A stretch of DNA of 64,000 nt from Pseudoxanthomonas sp. PXM03 (GTDB lineage: Bacteria; Pseudomonadota; Gammaproteobacteria; Xanthomonadales; Xanthomonadaceae). Position 1 is the first letter of the stretch. Each line of letters starts with the position of its first letter. The notes under the pieces are model-generated. The model had not been told where the DNA came from and ran no database searches. It saw only the letters and a list, made by a program, of their open reading frames with translations. The position numbers were made by a program, and so were the translations under genes. Below, piece by piece: positions 34,205 to 43,023 of the stretch. The stretch spans positions 170,859 through 234,858 of the forward strand of contig NZ_JACVAU010000005.1 in NCBI RefSeq assembly GCF_014852005.1, written 5' to 3'.

Positions 34205-36634
34205 TTACTGGCACGCCTCGCAGGCTTCCGGGTTCTCCAGCGAGCAGGCGATGGCTTCGGTCGGGGTGTAGTCGCGCTTCGGCGCGGTGGTCGCCGCCGC
34301 GCTCACCGTAGTCTTGGCGATGCGGGTGGCCGGGCGCGACCGCAGGTAATAGGTGGTCTTGATGCCCTGCTTCCACGCGTACATGTACATGGACGACATT
34401 GCGCCGATGTTCGGGCTCTCCATGAACAGGTTGAGCGAGGCCGACTGGTCGATGAAAGCGCCACGGCCGGCGGCCATGTCGATCAGCGAACGCATCGGGA
34501 TCTCCCACGCGGTGCGATAGATCTGCTGCAGCGTGTCCGGCACCTGCGCCAGGCCCTGTACCGAGCCTTCGGACAGCTTGATCGCGTCGCGCGTCTCCGC
34601 CGTCCACAGGCCCAGCTTCTTCAACTCGTCCACCAGGTAGCGGTTGACCTGCAGGAAATCGCCCGACAGCGTCTCGCGCTTGAACAGGTTGGACACCTGC
34701 GGCTCCACGCATTCGTAGCAGCCGGCGATCGAGGCGATGGTCGCGGTCGGCGCGATGGCGATCAGCAGCGAGTTGCGCAGGCCGTGTTCCTTGATGCGCG
34801 CGCGCAGCGCGTCCCAGCGCTCCACGTTCTCCGGCACCACGTTCCAGGCATCGAACTGCAGTTCGCCGTTCGCCGCACGGGTGTCGGCGAAGGAAGGATG
34901 GCGGCCGCGTTCCTGCGCCAGTTCCACCGAGGTTTCGAGTGCGTGGAAGTAGATGGTCTCGGCGATCTTCGCCGACATCGCACGCGCTTCGGCGCTGTCG
35001 AACGGCAGGCGCAGTTTGAAGAACACATCCTGCAGGCCCATGCAGCCCAGGCCCACCGGGCGCCAGCGCAGGTTACCGCGGCGCGCGGTTTCGATCGGAT
35101 AGAAATTCAGGTCGATCACGCGGTCCAGCTGGCGCACGGCCAGGCGGACGGTCTCGGCCAGCTTGTCGAAGTCGAAATACCCGTCCTCGTCGAAGTGGCG
35201 GGCGAGGTTGATCGAGCCCAGGTTGCACACCGCCGTCTCTTCGGCCGAGGTGACCTCGAGGATCTCGGTGCACAGGTTCGACAGGTGGATGACGTTGCCG
35301 GCGCGCAGGGTCTGGTTGCTGGCGGCGTTGCACTTGTCCTTGAAGGTCATCCAGCCGTTACCGGTCTCGGCCAGCGTGCGCATCATGCGGCCGTACAGCT
35401 TGCGGGCGGAGATGGTCTTCATCGCCTTGCCCTGCGTCTCGGCCTGCGTGTACGCGAGCTCGAATGCAACGCCGTACAGGTCGGTCAACTCCGGCACCAC
35501 GCGCGGATCGAACAGCGACCATTCCTGGTCGGCCTCCACGCGCTTCATGAAGAGGTCCGGCACCCAGTTGGCCAGGTTGAGGTTGTGCGTACGGCGGGCT
35601 TCGTCGCCGGTGTTGTCGCGCAGCTCGAGGAAGTCCTCGATGTCGGCATGCCAGGTTTCCAGGTACACGCAGGCCGCGCCCTTGCGCTTGCCGCCCTGGT
35701 TGACCGCCGCGACCGAGGAATCCAGCGTCTTCAGCCACGGCACGATGCCGTTGCTGTGGCCGTTGGTGGACTTGATCAGCGAGCCGCGCGAACGCACGCG
35801 CGTGTAGCTCACGCCGATACCGCCGCTGAACTTGCTCAGCTGCGCGATGTCGCCGTACTTGGCGTAGATGGACTCCAGCGTGTCCTGCGGCGAATCCAGC
35901 AGGAAGCACGACGACAACTGCTCGTGCGTCGTGCCGCTGTTGAACAGCGTGGGCGAGCTGGGCAGGTAGTCCAGGTGGCCCATGCGGCGGTACAGCGCCA
36001 GCGCCTCCGGCACGTCCTCGCTCAGCGCGCAGGCGATGCGCAGGAAGAACTGCTGCGGCGTTTCGATCACCTTGCGCGTGTGCGGATGGCGCAGCAGGTA
36101 GCGGTCGTACAGCGTGCGCAGGCCGAAGTAGTCGAAGTGCAGGTCGAGCGAGGCGTCCAGCGCATCGTTGAGCTTGCGTGCATTGGTCTGCACGAAGTTC
36201 AGCAGGCGGTCGTTGATCAGGCCGACTTCGTGGCCACGCGTCACCGACTGCGAGAACGCGTGGATTTCCTGGCCGGTCACTTCCTTGGTGATGTAGGCGG
36301 CCAGCAGGCGCGCGGCCAGGCGGCTGTACTCGGGTTCCTCGCCGGTCAGCAGGGCAGCGGTGCGGATCGACAGTTCGTCCAGTTCGCGCGTGCTGGCGCC
36401 GTCGTACAGCCCGGAGATGGTGCGCGTGGCCACGCGCATCGGGTCGATGGCGTGCAGGCCTTCGCAGTTGCGCTGCACCGCGCGCACGATCTTGTTGAGG
36501 TCCACCGGCTCGCGGCCGCCATTGCGCTTGGTCACGCTCATCGCGGTGGCGGTGGGCGGCGGGGTCAGCGAAAACGCGTCCTTCTGGGACGGGGTGGTGC
36601 CGGCGTCGGCGACGGCGCTGTCGATCTGGGTCAC
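34205..36634 (-). CDS. nrdA: ribonucleoside-diphosphate reductase, alpha subunit
   Basis: The catalytic subunit of class Ia RNR, 809 residues. An N-terminal ATP-cone (about 25-115, VTKRNGGREPVDLNKIVRAV) gives dATP allosteric control. Catalytic cysteines are seen in HEQLSSCFLLD (first of the redox pair), LSNLCTEI (radical Cys) and ETAVCNLGSINLARHF (second of the pair). The C-terminus CEACQ holds the mobile thioredoxin-reactive pair. GTG 36634 is chosen because AGGAGGAATCTC sits directly before it. Expression starts at 37020 behind an NrdR-like operator and a B12 riboswitch. Confidence 0.96.
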   Translation of the reverse strand: MTQIDSAVADAGTTPSQKDAFSLTPPPTATAMSVTKRNGGREPVDLNKIVRAVQRNCEGLHAIDPMRVATRTISGLYDGASTRELDELSIRTAALLTGEEPEYSRLAARLLAAYITKEVTGQEIHAFSQSVTRGHEVGLINDRLLNFVQTNARKLNDALDASLDLHFDYFGLRTLYDRYLLRHPHTRKVIETPQQFFLRIACALSEDVPEALALYRRMGHLDYLPSSPTLFNSGTTHEQLSSCFLLDSPQDTLESIYAKYGDIAQLSKFSGGIGVSYTRVRSRGSLIKSTNGHSNGIVPWLKTLDSSVAAVNQGGKRKGAACVYLETWHADIEDFLELRDNTGDEARRTHNLNLANWVPDLFMKRVEADQEWSLFDPRVVPELTDLYGVAFELAYTQAETQGKAMKTISARKLYGRMMRTLAETGNGWMTFKDKCNAASNQTLRAGNVIHLSNLCTEILEVTSAEETAVCNLGSINLARHFDEDGYFDFDKLAETVRLAVRQLDRVIDLNFYPIETARRGNLRWRPVGLGCMGLQDVFFKLRLPFDSAEARAMSAKIAETIYFHALETSVELAQERGRHPSFADTRAANGELQFDAWNVVPENVERWDALRARIKEHGLRNSLLIAIAPTATIASIAGCYECVEPQVSNLFKRETLSGDFLQVNRYLVDELKKLGLWTAETRDAIKLSEGSVQGLAQVPDTLQQIYRTAWEIPMRSLIDMAAGRGAFIDQSASLNLFMESPNIGAMSSMYMYAWKQGIKTTYYLRSRPATRIAKTTVSAAATTAPKRDYTPTEAIACSLENPEACEACQ

Positions 36635-36824
36635 GAGATTCCTCCATGCGTGGTGCACGCGGCGGCCCGTCCCTCGCGGGGCAGCGGAAGGCCGGATGGG
36701 GAATCACAGTGGGGAAGCGGCGTCGCAGGCGGCGAGACCACGCAGTCGGACTGCGGGTGCCCTGCTTCGCCAGCCATCTCCCCCCGGAGAATCCGCGGCC
36801 GGCACCGCGCGGTGTGCAACGCGC

Positions 36825-37020
36825 GGCTGTCGGCAGGTCTTCGGACTCATGGGCGTGGAAGGCGGTGCCTTCCTCCTAGTCCGCCGCTTCCCGAGGCGTG
36901 GGCCTCAGTGCTGTGTGGCGGGGTCGTTCCCAATTACCGCTGCGGGGCAGTGCCGGAGTGGGCCCGAAGGCCGCACCGGCTTCCCTTTTCATCCGGAGAC
37001 TAGCCATCTCCGGAACCGAC
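36825..37020 (-). promoter_or_regulatory. cobalamin (B12) riboswitch upstream of nrdA
   Basis: On the minus strand the conserved blocks are in order: GATGAAAAGGGAAGCCGGTG (from about 37000), GGCACTGCCCCGCAGCGGTA, GGGAAGCGGCGGACTAGG, and GAGTCCGAAGACCTGCC ending at 36832. A TCCGGAGA / TCTCCGGA hairpin precedes the core. The order and wording closely match the metE riboswitch. The nrdA start lies about 190 nt downstream of its end. B12 should lower expression of this B12-independent reductase. Confidence 0.93.
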
Positions 37021-37022
37021 GG

Positions 37023-37038
37023 CCACAAGATAGTGGGG
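37023..37038 (-). promoter_or_regulatory. NrdR-like box 2 (overlaps -10)
   Basis: Minus-strand CCCCACTATCTTGTGG matches the NrdR consensus ACACWATATATWGTGT at 11 of 16 positions. It covers the -10 hexamer. Start-to-start distance to box 1 is 32 bp, matching the 15-16 bp spacing that separates NrdR boxes. Confidence 0.6.
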
Positions 37039-37055
37039 GTGTATGGAAGCGTCAA
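37027..37055 (-). promoter_or_regulatory. promoter of nrdAB
   Basis: On the minus strand TTGACG (37055-37050), a 17-bp spacer, then TATCTT (37032-37027). The predicted start near 37020 coincides with the beginning of the riboswitch. The same -35 hexamer and spacer length are found for metE. Confidence 0.72.
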
Positions 37056-37070
37056 CACCAAATGTTGTGT
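37055..37070 (-). promoter_or_regulatory. NrdR-like box 1 (overlaps -35 edge)
   Basis: Minus-strand ACACAACATTTGGTGT matches the NrdR consensus at 13 of 16 positions and is itself near-palindromic (ACAC...GTGT). It abuts the -35 element. Confidence 0.7.
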
Positions 37071-37573
37071 GGAACAGCCGATGTCGACGCGATGCGGGTT
37101 TCACGGATTTCTCCTCCCGCATTGACTCCTTCTCCCCGCTTGGCGGGGAGAAGGTGCCCGGAGAGCCTGCCCCGTACTGGATACGGGGGCGGATGAGGGG
37201 CAGCGCGGTAGTGACTCGTGTGTCAGGCCCTTCTGCACCAAGGGATGTTGTCCCGATCCGACGCGTCAGGTGCTCCAACTCCGTTCGCCCCTCACCCGCC
37301 TTCGGCACCCTCTCCCCGCTGCGCAGGGAGAGGGGAGCTGTCTGGCCGTGCTTGTGCCTCAAAGAAAGCGACGCACTTGCGTCCTTCTCCCCGCGCGGCG
37401 GGGAGAAGGTGCCCGGAGGGCGGATGAGGGGCAGGCGCGGTGATGATTCGTGCGTGAAGCTCTTTGGCATCAAAAGCGCTGTCGCGATCCGACGCATTGG
37501 GTGCCCGGACTCCGTTCGCCCCTCATCCGCCTTCGGCACCCTCTCCCCGCTGGCGCAGGGAGAGGGGTGAGCA
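37071..37573. repeat. gene-free stretch filled with GGGGAGAAGG-type repeats
   Basis: Four hairpin copies: CTTCTCCCCGCTTGGCGGGG at 37129-37148 with GGTGCCCGGAG after it, CTCTCCCCGCTGCGCAGGG at 37311-37330 inverted, CTTCTCCCCGCGCGGCGGGG at 37384-37403, and CTCTCCCCGCTGGCGCAGGG at 37541-37560 inverted. Each carries the GCGGATGAGGGG or CCCCTCATCCGC tail. Copies alternate in orientation. I see no gene. Confidence 0.8.
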
Positions 37574-38938
37574 TCAGGCGCGCAGCGTCGCGATCGAGGC
37601 GTCCTGCGCCTGCGCATACAGCGCGAAAGGATCGTGGATCGTCTTGCCCAGTGCCGCCTCGAACGCTTCCTGGTTGGCGTGCGCGTTGTACGCGCGCTGC
37701 TCGCCGCCGCCCAGGTTGGACTGGAAGATGCCCGCCGCGCTGACCGGGAGGAAGTCTTCGTAGACGATGGGATCGACCACGGCGTGGCCCGCCTCGACCA
37801 GTGCATCAGGCGTCATCGCCGCACGTTCGCTGGCGGGCAGTGCTGCGCCGGCGTCGGTCAGGCGGTAGCGGAAGTAGCCGAGGCCTTCACGGCGCAGCGT
37901 GTCCTCGTCGTCCGGGAACGCGGCGAACGCGGCTGCCAGCCGCTGCGGATAGTCGGCCGAGGTATTGCCGGCACTGCCGGCCTGGCGCACCTGCGCGAGC
38001 AGGCGGTCGTAGAGTTCGCGTCCGGCCGGCGTCAGCGCCAGGCCGCGCTGTTCGATCTCGCCGAAGCGCGCGCTGTGGCTGCCGGGTACCAGCGTGCCGG
38101 TGGCGTCGGGGAAGGCGACTTCCTCTTCCAGCGCCTTGAAGCTGGTCTGGCGCAGCAGGATCGGCACGGCGCGGCGCGGCGGGCCTTCGATCAGCGCCTT
38201 GGCCTGGATGCCACGCTCCAGCATCGCCGCCTGCGCGGCATCGATGTCCAGCGTGCGCGGGGTGAGGTGGTTGATATGCGGCCCACGGAAGCTGACCACG
38301 TCGGCGACCAGCCGGTGCAGGCCGTGCAGGGCCTGGTAGGTCTGCAGCGAGACGGTGGCATCGCCGTGCCAGCGGAAGGTCTCGAGTACTTCGGCGACGA
38401 AGCGCTGCGCGTCGGCCTCACCCAGTCCGCCATCGCGTTCGGCCTGCGCCACCAGGGCGCGCGCGCCCGCGGTGAAGATGTCGCGGCGGGCCAGGATGGC
38501 CTCGGCTTCCGTGCGCAAGGCCGCGTCCGCGATCAGCTCCAGCCGCAGCAGCGAGGTGAAGATGCGGAACGGGTTGGCGGCCAGCGCGTCCTCGCTCAGC
38601 GGCCGGAAGGCGGTGGCGTGCACCGGCACGCCGGCCACGGTCAGGTCGTAGTAGCCCACCGGATGCATGCCCATCAGCGCGAACACGCGGCCCAGCATCG
38701 CCAGTTCCGCCGGCGTGCCCACCCGGATCGCGCCATGGCGCTCCAGGTCCAGCCGTTCGGTTTCGCCCGTGCGCTGCAGGCGTGCGGCCAGCGCGGCATC
38801 GTTCTCCAGCGTCACGGTATTGATCTCGCCGACCAGCGTGATCAGGTCGCCGTACAGCGGCACCTCGGCGCGGTACATGTCGGACATGGCCTGCGCGAAC
38901 AGGCCGCGGATGCGGTCGGGGGAAACGAAAGCGGTCAT
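37574..38938 (-). CDS. 2-oxoadipate dioxygenase/decarboxylase (HglS, DUF1338)
   Basis: A 454-residue protein of the DUF1338 / YdcJ family, vicinal-oxygen-chelate enzymes. The characterised Pseudomonas HglS converts 2-oxoadipate to 2-hydroxyglutarate in D-lysine catabolism. The active-site segment FRGPHINHLTPRTLDID has the expected His and Arg; YYDLTVAGVPVHATAFRP and LRQTSFKALEEEV are other conserved parts. ATG 38938 (MTAFVSPDRIRGLFAQAM) gives the normal family start. No lysine-catabolic neighbours are present, so activity is inferred from family only. Confidence 0.85.
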   Translation of the reverse strand: MTAFVSPDRIRGLFAQAMSDMYRAEVPLYGDLITLVGEINTVTLENDAALAARLQRTGETERLDLERHGAIRVGTPAELAMLGRVFALMGMHPVGYYDLTVAGVPVHATAFRPLSEDALAANPFRIFTSLLRLELIADAALRTEAEAILARRDIFTAGARALVAQAERDGGLGEADAQRFVAEVLETFRWHGDATVSLQTYQALHGLHRLVADVVSFRGPHINHLTPRTLDIDAAQAAMLERGIQAKALIEGPPRRAVPILLRQTSFKALEEEVAFPDATGTLVPGSHSARFGEIEQRGLALTPAGRELYDRLLAQVRQAGSAGNTSADYPQRLAAAFAAFPDDEDTLRREGLGYFRYRLTDAGAALPASERAAMTPDALVEAGHAVVDPIVYEDFLPVSAAGIFQSNLGGGEQRAYNAHANQEAFEAALGKTIHDPFALYAQAQDASIATLRA

Positions 38939-39012
38939 GGGGCTCGGCATGCGGGCGGCGTGGGGCCGCCGGGGGCGCGTATTGTCGCCGCCCGGGCGGG
39001 CGCGAGCCACTC

Positions 39013-39873
39013 TCAACGGCGCGGGCGGACCGCTTCCGCGCCGTCCGGGACATACCCGGGCGGTCCGAACAGCGTCATCACGACCTGCCGCAGGCCGCGC
39101 GCCCGGCGCAGGTCGCGGCCCAGCTTCACCCAGGCATGGAAGGCAAGCGTCACCGGGTTGTAGCTGCGCACCGGCTCGACCAGCCCGTAGCGGAGCGGTA
39201 CGCCGGGGATTTCCTCGCGGCAGGTGCCGAACAGACGGTCGAACACGATCAGCACGCCGCCATAGTTGCAGTCCAGGTACTCCGGATTGCTGGCATGGTG
39301 CACGCGGTGGTGCGCGGGCGTGTTGAAGACGAACTCGATGGGGCGCGCCAGCCGCGGCACCAATTCGGTATGCAGCCAGTACTGGTACAGCAGGTTCACC
39401 GCCAGCGCGCCGACCACGTACGGCACCGGGAAGCCCAGCCACACCAGCGGCCCGAAGAACACCGCGGCGCCGGTCAGCTTGCCGGTCCAGCCCAAGCGGT
39501 ACGCGGTCGACAGGGCGTACTGCTCGGAGGAGTGGTGCACCGAGTGGTTCAGCCAGAACCAGCGCACGCGGTGATCGGCGCGATGCATCCAGTAGTAGCA
39601 GAACTCCTGGCCGACGAAGAGCGCCACCCAGTGCCACCCGCGATCCATCGCGATCGTCGTCAGCCGGAAATCCCAGATCGCCAGCAGCAGCACGCCCACC
39701 ACGCCGCCCCGGATCAGCAGGCCCAGCAATGCGCGTCCCGCCGCGTCGCCCAGCGATGCCCAGTAGCTCTTCCAGTCATAGCCGCCGCGCCGCATCAGCC
39801 ATGCGCCTTCCAGCGCGGCGATGCCGGCGAACACCAGCAGGGGTACACCCAACAGCGGGGGCAGCGATGCCAT
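39013..39873 (-). CDS. sterol desaturase / fatty acid hydroxylase superfamily protein
   Basis: A 286-residue membrane di-iron oxygenase. Histidine clusters characteristic of the family are seen: CYYWMHRADHRVRWFW (HxxxH), NHSVHHSSEQYALST (HxxHH) and FNTPAHHRVHHASNPEYLD (HHxxHH). Four membrane segments surround them (about 4-22, 46-66, 130-155). It may hydroxylate or desaturate lipids or carotenoids. ATG 39873 follows GAGG, 10 bp after the stop of the EF-hand gene, so the two are an operon. Confidence 0.88.
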   Translation of the reverse strand: MASLPPLLGVPLLVFAGIAALEGAWLMRRGGYDWKSYWASLGDAAGRALLGLLIRGGVVGVLLLAIWDFRLTTIAMDRGWHWVALFVGQEFCYYWMHRADHRVRWFWLNHSVHHSSEQYALSTAYRLGWTGKLTGAAVFFGPLVWLGFPVPYVVGALAVNLLYQYWLHTELVPRLARPIEFVFNTPAHHRVHHASNPEYLDCNYGGVLIVFDRLFGTCREEIPGVPLRYGLVEPVRSYNPVTLAFHAWVKLGRDLRRARGLRQVVMTLFGPPGYVPDGAEAVRPRR

Positions 39874-39883
39874 CGTCGCGGCC

Positions 39884-40183
39884 TCAACGCTGGCGACGGC
39901 GTTCGGCCAGCTGCGTGGCCATCGCCCGCATCTCGTCAGGCGACAACCTGCCGTCGCCATTGGCGTCCAGCGTGTCGAAGTTCTTCGCCACGCGCGGCAG
40001 CCTGGCCTCGGCTTCCGCCTTGTCGATCAGGCCATCGCCATTGGCATCGGCGGCTTTCAACCGTTCCTGCAGCTTGGTCTTCTGTTCTTCGGTCAGCGTG
40101 CGCTGCTGCGCGCCGGCGGGGGCGGCCACCAGCACGAAGATGGACAGCGTGGTGGCGAGGGGGAGCAGGATGGAACGGGACAT
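39884..40183 (-). CDS. exported EF-hand protein, 99 aa
   Basis: An exported calcium-binding protein. The signal peptide (MSRSILLPLATTLSIFVLVAAPAGA) is followed by a charged linker and two canonical EF loops, DANGDGLIDKAE and DANGDGRLSPDE, each with acidic ligands at positions 1, 3, 5 and 12. ATG 40183 follows CCCGGAG. It precedes the desaturase-like gene and would act in the periplasm or outside. Confidence 0.88.
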   Translation of the reverse strand: MSRSILLPLATTLSIFVLVAAPAGAQQRTLTEEQKTKLQERLKAADANGDGLIDKAEAEARLPRVAKNFDTLDANGDGRLSPDEMRAMATQLAERRRQR

Positions 40184-40302
40184 CGGGAATCTCCGGGTGA
40201 GGGAAGGAAAAGGTGCAGGCGCGGCGGTGCGGGAATGCATCCGTGCGACAGGGGGGAGTGCCATGCTGCCGCGCCTGCGGGAAAGCGGGTGCAGCCGGCC
40301 GA

Positions 40303-40827
40303 TCAGTTGCCGCGCGGACAGGCGATGGTCTCGCCGCTGGCATTGGTGCAGGCGCCGGTGTGCGTCACCGTGCCGCCGGACACCGTCGTGCTGCCGTTGT
40401 AACTGTTGCCGTTCGCGCCGGTGGCGGTGGTGCTGCGCGCACCGCTAACGTTGCCGTCGGCATCACGGCTGATGCCGCCGCTGGTGCTGGCGGTGCCGCC
40501 GTTCGGACCGTTGGCGTAGGCGCTGCCCTGGCGGCCGGCGCTGCCATCGGCGTTGCGGTAGGCGCTGCCTTCGTAACCGGCATTGCCGCCGTTGGCGCCG
40601 CTGATGCTGCCGCTGCGCGCGGCGGTCGCATTGCCCTGGCCGTCGGCCTGCCAGTTGCGCTGGCGCTGGCTGTCGAAGCGCGCGTTGCTGCGCTCGGTGG
40701 CGACGCTGCCGCCCTGGGCGGTGCGCTGCACGGCGCGGCTGCGCTCGCGCGCTTCGGCGTGGTCGGCGAACAGGGTGGTGGCGCACAGGGCGAAGGCGGT
40801 GGCGATCAGGAACGGGGTCTTGCTCAT
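40303..40827 (-). CDS. exported Gly/Asn/Ser-rich low-complexity protein, 174 aa
   Basis: A 174-residue exported protein. The signal peptide ends near FADHAEA. The rest is low complexity: ARSGSISGANGG, NAGYEGSAYRNADGSAGRQ, GSAYANGPNGGTASTSGG and ISRDADGNVSGARSTTATGANGNSYNGSTTVSGGTVTHTG are imperfect repeats of an 18-residue Gly/Asn-rich unit, closing with a Cys pair (GACTNASGETIACPRGN). It may form a disordered surface or matrix protein. ATG 40827 follows GAGGATT. It is divergent from the regulator at 41021. Confidence 0.75.
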   Translation of the reverse strand: MSKTPFLIATAFALCATTLFADHAEARERSRAVQRTAQGGSVATERSNARFDSQRQRNWQADGQGNATAARSGSISGANGGNAGYEGSAYRNADGSAGRQGSAYANGPNGGTASTSGGISRDADGNVSGARSTTATGANGNSYNGSTTVSGGTVTHTGACTNASGETIACPRGN

Positions 40828-41020
40828 GGCGGAATCCTCGTTGGGGTGTGGGATGGCCGCGCAGGGAAGCGGCGGCAGGACCACGGTAGGGCGGGCAACG
40901 GTGGCAGGTGTGTCGCCGTTGACAGCAGATGTGTCTGCCGGCGGTGCTGGAAACATCTGCTTACAAACGGGCCGCCGGCAGGGTTTGCCGGGCATCGCGG
41001 CGGCGGGCGATAGTGGCCGC

Positions 41021-41740
41021 ATGGACGAAACTTCGGCGCGCATCCTGCTGGTGGACGACGACGTGCGGCTGCGCGAGCTGCTGGTGCGCTACCTGCAGTC
41101 GCAGGGCTTCGACGTGCGTGGCGCGGGCGATGGCGCGCAGATGCGGCAGGCGCTGGATCGCGGCCACTTCGACCTGATCGTGCTGGACCTGATGCTGCCC
41201 GGCGAGAACGGCCTGGAGATCTGCCGCCGCCTGCGCGGCCAGGGCGACGCCACGCCCATCGTCATGCTGACCGCGAAGGGCGACGAGATCGACCGCATCG
41301 TCGGGCTGGAGATCGGCGCCGACGACTACCTGCCCAAGCCGGTCAATCCGCGCGAACTGCTGGCCCGCATCCGCTCGGTGCTGCGGCGCACGCGTCCTGC
41401 ACCCGGTGCACCGCAGGCCGAAGGCGGCGAACTGAGCTTCGGCCCGTTCCGCCTCGATCTGGGCCGGCGTGAACTGACCCGCGACGGCGTGCTGTTGCGC
41501 TTGACCAGCGGCGAGTTCGCCGTGCTGTCGGTGCTGCTGCGCCATCCGCGCCATCCGCTGAGCCGCGACCGCCTGATGAGCCTGGCACGCGGCCGCGAAC
41601 ACGATGCGTTCGAGCGGAGCATGGACGTCACCATCGCGCGCCTGCGCCGGCTGCTGGAAGACGATCCGCGCCAGCCGCGCCTGATCCAGACCGTATGGGG
41701 CGTGGGTTATGTGTTCGTGCCACCGGAGGCCGCGCCGTGA
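41021..41740 (+). CDS. OmpR-family response regulator
   Basis: A 239-residue response regulator: receiver with D12-D14, phospho-acceptor D56 (LIVLDLMLPGE), Thr in MLTAKG and Lys in YLPKPVN. The winged-helix domain (about 135-235) contains GRRELTRDGVLLRLTSGEFAVLS and SMDVTIARLRRLLEDDPRQPRLIQTVWGVGYVFV. It is co-transcribed with the kinase at 41737 through a 4-bp overlap. It might control the divergent Gly-rich secreted protein or the downstream esterase. Confidence 0.94.
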   Translation: MDETSARILLVDDDVRLRELLVRYLQSQGFDVRGAGDGAQMRQALDRGHFDLIVLDLMLPGENGLEICRRLRGQGDATPIVMLTAKGDEIDRIVGLEIGADDYLPKPVNPRELLARIRSVLRRTRPAPGAPQAEGGELSFGPFRLDLGRRELTRDGVLLRLTSGEFAVLSVLLRHPRHPLSRDRLMSLARGREHDAFERSMDVTIARLRRLLEDDPRQPRLIQTVWGVGYVFVPPEAAP

Positions 41741-43002
41741 GGTCGCCGCTGCCGCGCAGCGTGTTCGGCCAGCTCGCGCTGGTGATCGCGCTGGTGCTGG
41801 TCGGTGCCGGAGTGCTGGCACTGCTGTTGGGGCGCGAACTGGCCACGCGGCCGGCGGCCGACCAGTTGCTGCGCGCGATGCAGGGGTTCGCCGAAGTCGT
41901 CGAAGCGCTCGATCACCACCAGTCGCATGCGCGCACCGTCGCGCAGCTGCGTGACGCCGGGCTGGAGGTGCGCAGCACGCCACCCGCCGATGCACGACCG
42001 CGCTTCGCCCCCTTGCTGCGCGAACTGCGCGAACAGGCAGCAGGCACGCTGGGCGCCGGGCGCGAACTGCGGATGGATGCCGGGCGTGGATTGCGGGTGA
42101 TCTGGCTGAAACCGGCCACGCGCGAACCGCTGTGGGTGTCGTTCGCCTATGACCGCCCGGCCACCGGCATGCGTCGTTTCTCCGTGTTCATGCTGGTTGG
42201 TTGCGTGGCGCTGGTATGGCTGGCCGCCGCGTACTTCGCGCGCCGGCTCGTGCAGCCGTTGCGCCAGCTTGCGGCCGCGGCCCCGGCCATCGTGCGTGGC
42301 GATGCGCCGCCGCCGGTGCACGCAAGTGGCCCGCGCGAAGTGGCGGACCTGGCACACGCGCTGGGCGAGGCCAGCCGCGATGTACGCGCGGCGGCGGAAG
42401 AACGCGCGCTGCTGCTCGCCGGCATCTCGCACGACCTGCGCACACCGCTCACGCGCCTGCAGTTCGCGCTGGAGATGGTGCCGGACACCGATCCCGGCCT
42501 GACCCGCAGCATGCATCGCGACATCGCCGAGATGGATGCCATCCTCGGCCAGTTCATCGCCTTCGCACGCGATGGCCGCGACGAAGGCAGCGAGAGCGTC
42601 GACCTGGCCGCGATCTGCCGCCATGCGGTCGCCGCCGCTTCGAAAGCCTGGCGGGTGGACCTGCCGGAACATGCGCTGCTCCCCGGCAAGCCGATGGCGC
42701 TGCTGCGCGCGGTGGAGAACCTGCTGGTCAACGCCGAGCGGCATGGCGCGTTGCCCTTGTCACTGCAGCTGTGCGCCGAAGGATCGGCATGGGTGGTCGA
42801 GGTCGCCGACGGCGGCTCCGGTCTCTCCGCCGAAGCGGCCGAACGCGCACGCCAGCCGTTCGTCCACGACCAGGCGCAGGGCGGCAGCGGGCTGGGCCTG
42901 CCCATCGTCGACCGCGTGGCCCGCCAGCACGGCGGCGAACTGCGCCTGCTGCCGAACACCCCCTACGGCCTGCGTGCGCAATTGTGGTTGCGCGCGGGCT
43001 GA
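41737..43002 (+). CDS. EnvZ-like sensor histidine kinase
   Basis: A 421-residue kinase. Two membrane helices (10-32 and 148-168) enclose a periplasmic domain of about 115 residues rich in Arg/Leu. HAMP follows, then the HisKA box ISHDLRTPLTRLQF with H232, N box RAVENLLVNAERHG, DGGSG and GGSGLGLPIVDRV (G boxes). The GTG start overlaps the regulator's TGA (GTGA), which shows tight coupling. The periplasmic stimulus is unknown. Confidence 0.92.
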   Translation: MRSPLPRSVFGQLALVIALVLVGAGVLALLLGRELATRPAADQLLRAMQGFAEVVEALDHHQSHARTVAQLRDAGLEVRSTPPADARPRFAPLLRELREQAAGTLGAGRELRMDAGRGLRVIWLKPATREPLWVSFAYDRPATGMRRFSVFMLVGCVALVWLAAAYFARRLVQPLRQLAAAAPAIVRGDAPPPVHASGPREVADLAHALGEASRDVRAAAEERALLLAGISHDLRTPLTRLQFALEMVPDTDPGLTRSMHRDIAEMDAILGQFIAFARDGRDEGSESVDLAAICRHAVAAASKAWRVDLPEHALLPGKPMALLRAVENLLVNAERHGALPLSLQLCAEGSAWVVEVADGGSGLSAEAAERARQPFVHDQAQGGSGLGLPIVDRVARQHGGELRLLPNTPYGLRAQLWLRAG

Positions 43003-43023
43003 TCTCCCCATCGAGGTGATGCC

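Noticed and set aside
33920..37003. 1,027-codon open frame on the plus strand
   Set aside because: It covers nrdA/nrdB on the opposite strand and is Arg/Gly/Ala-rich with no domains. It is a shadow of high-GC antisense coding.
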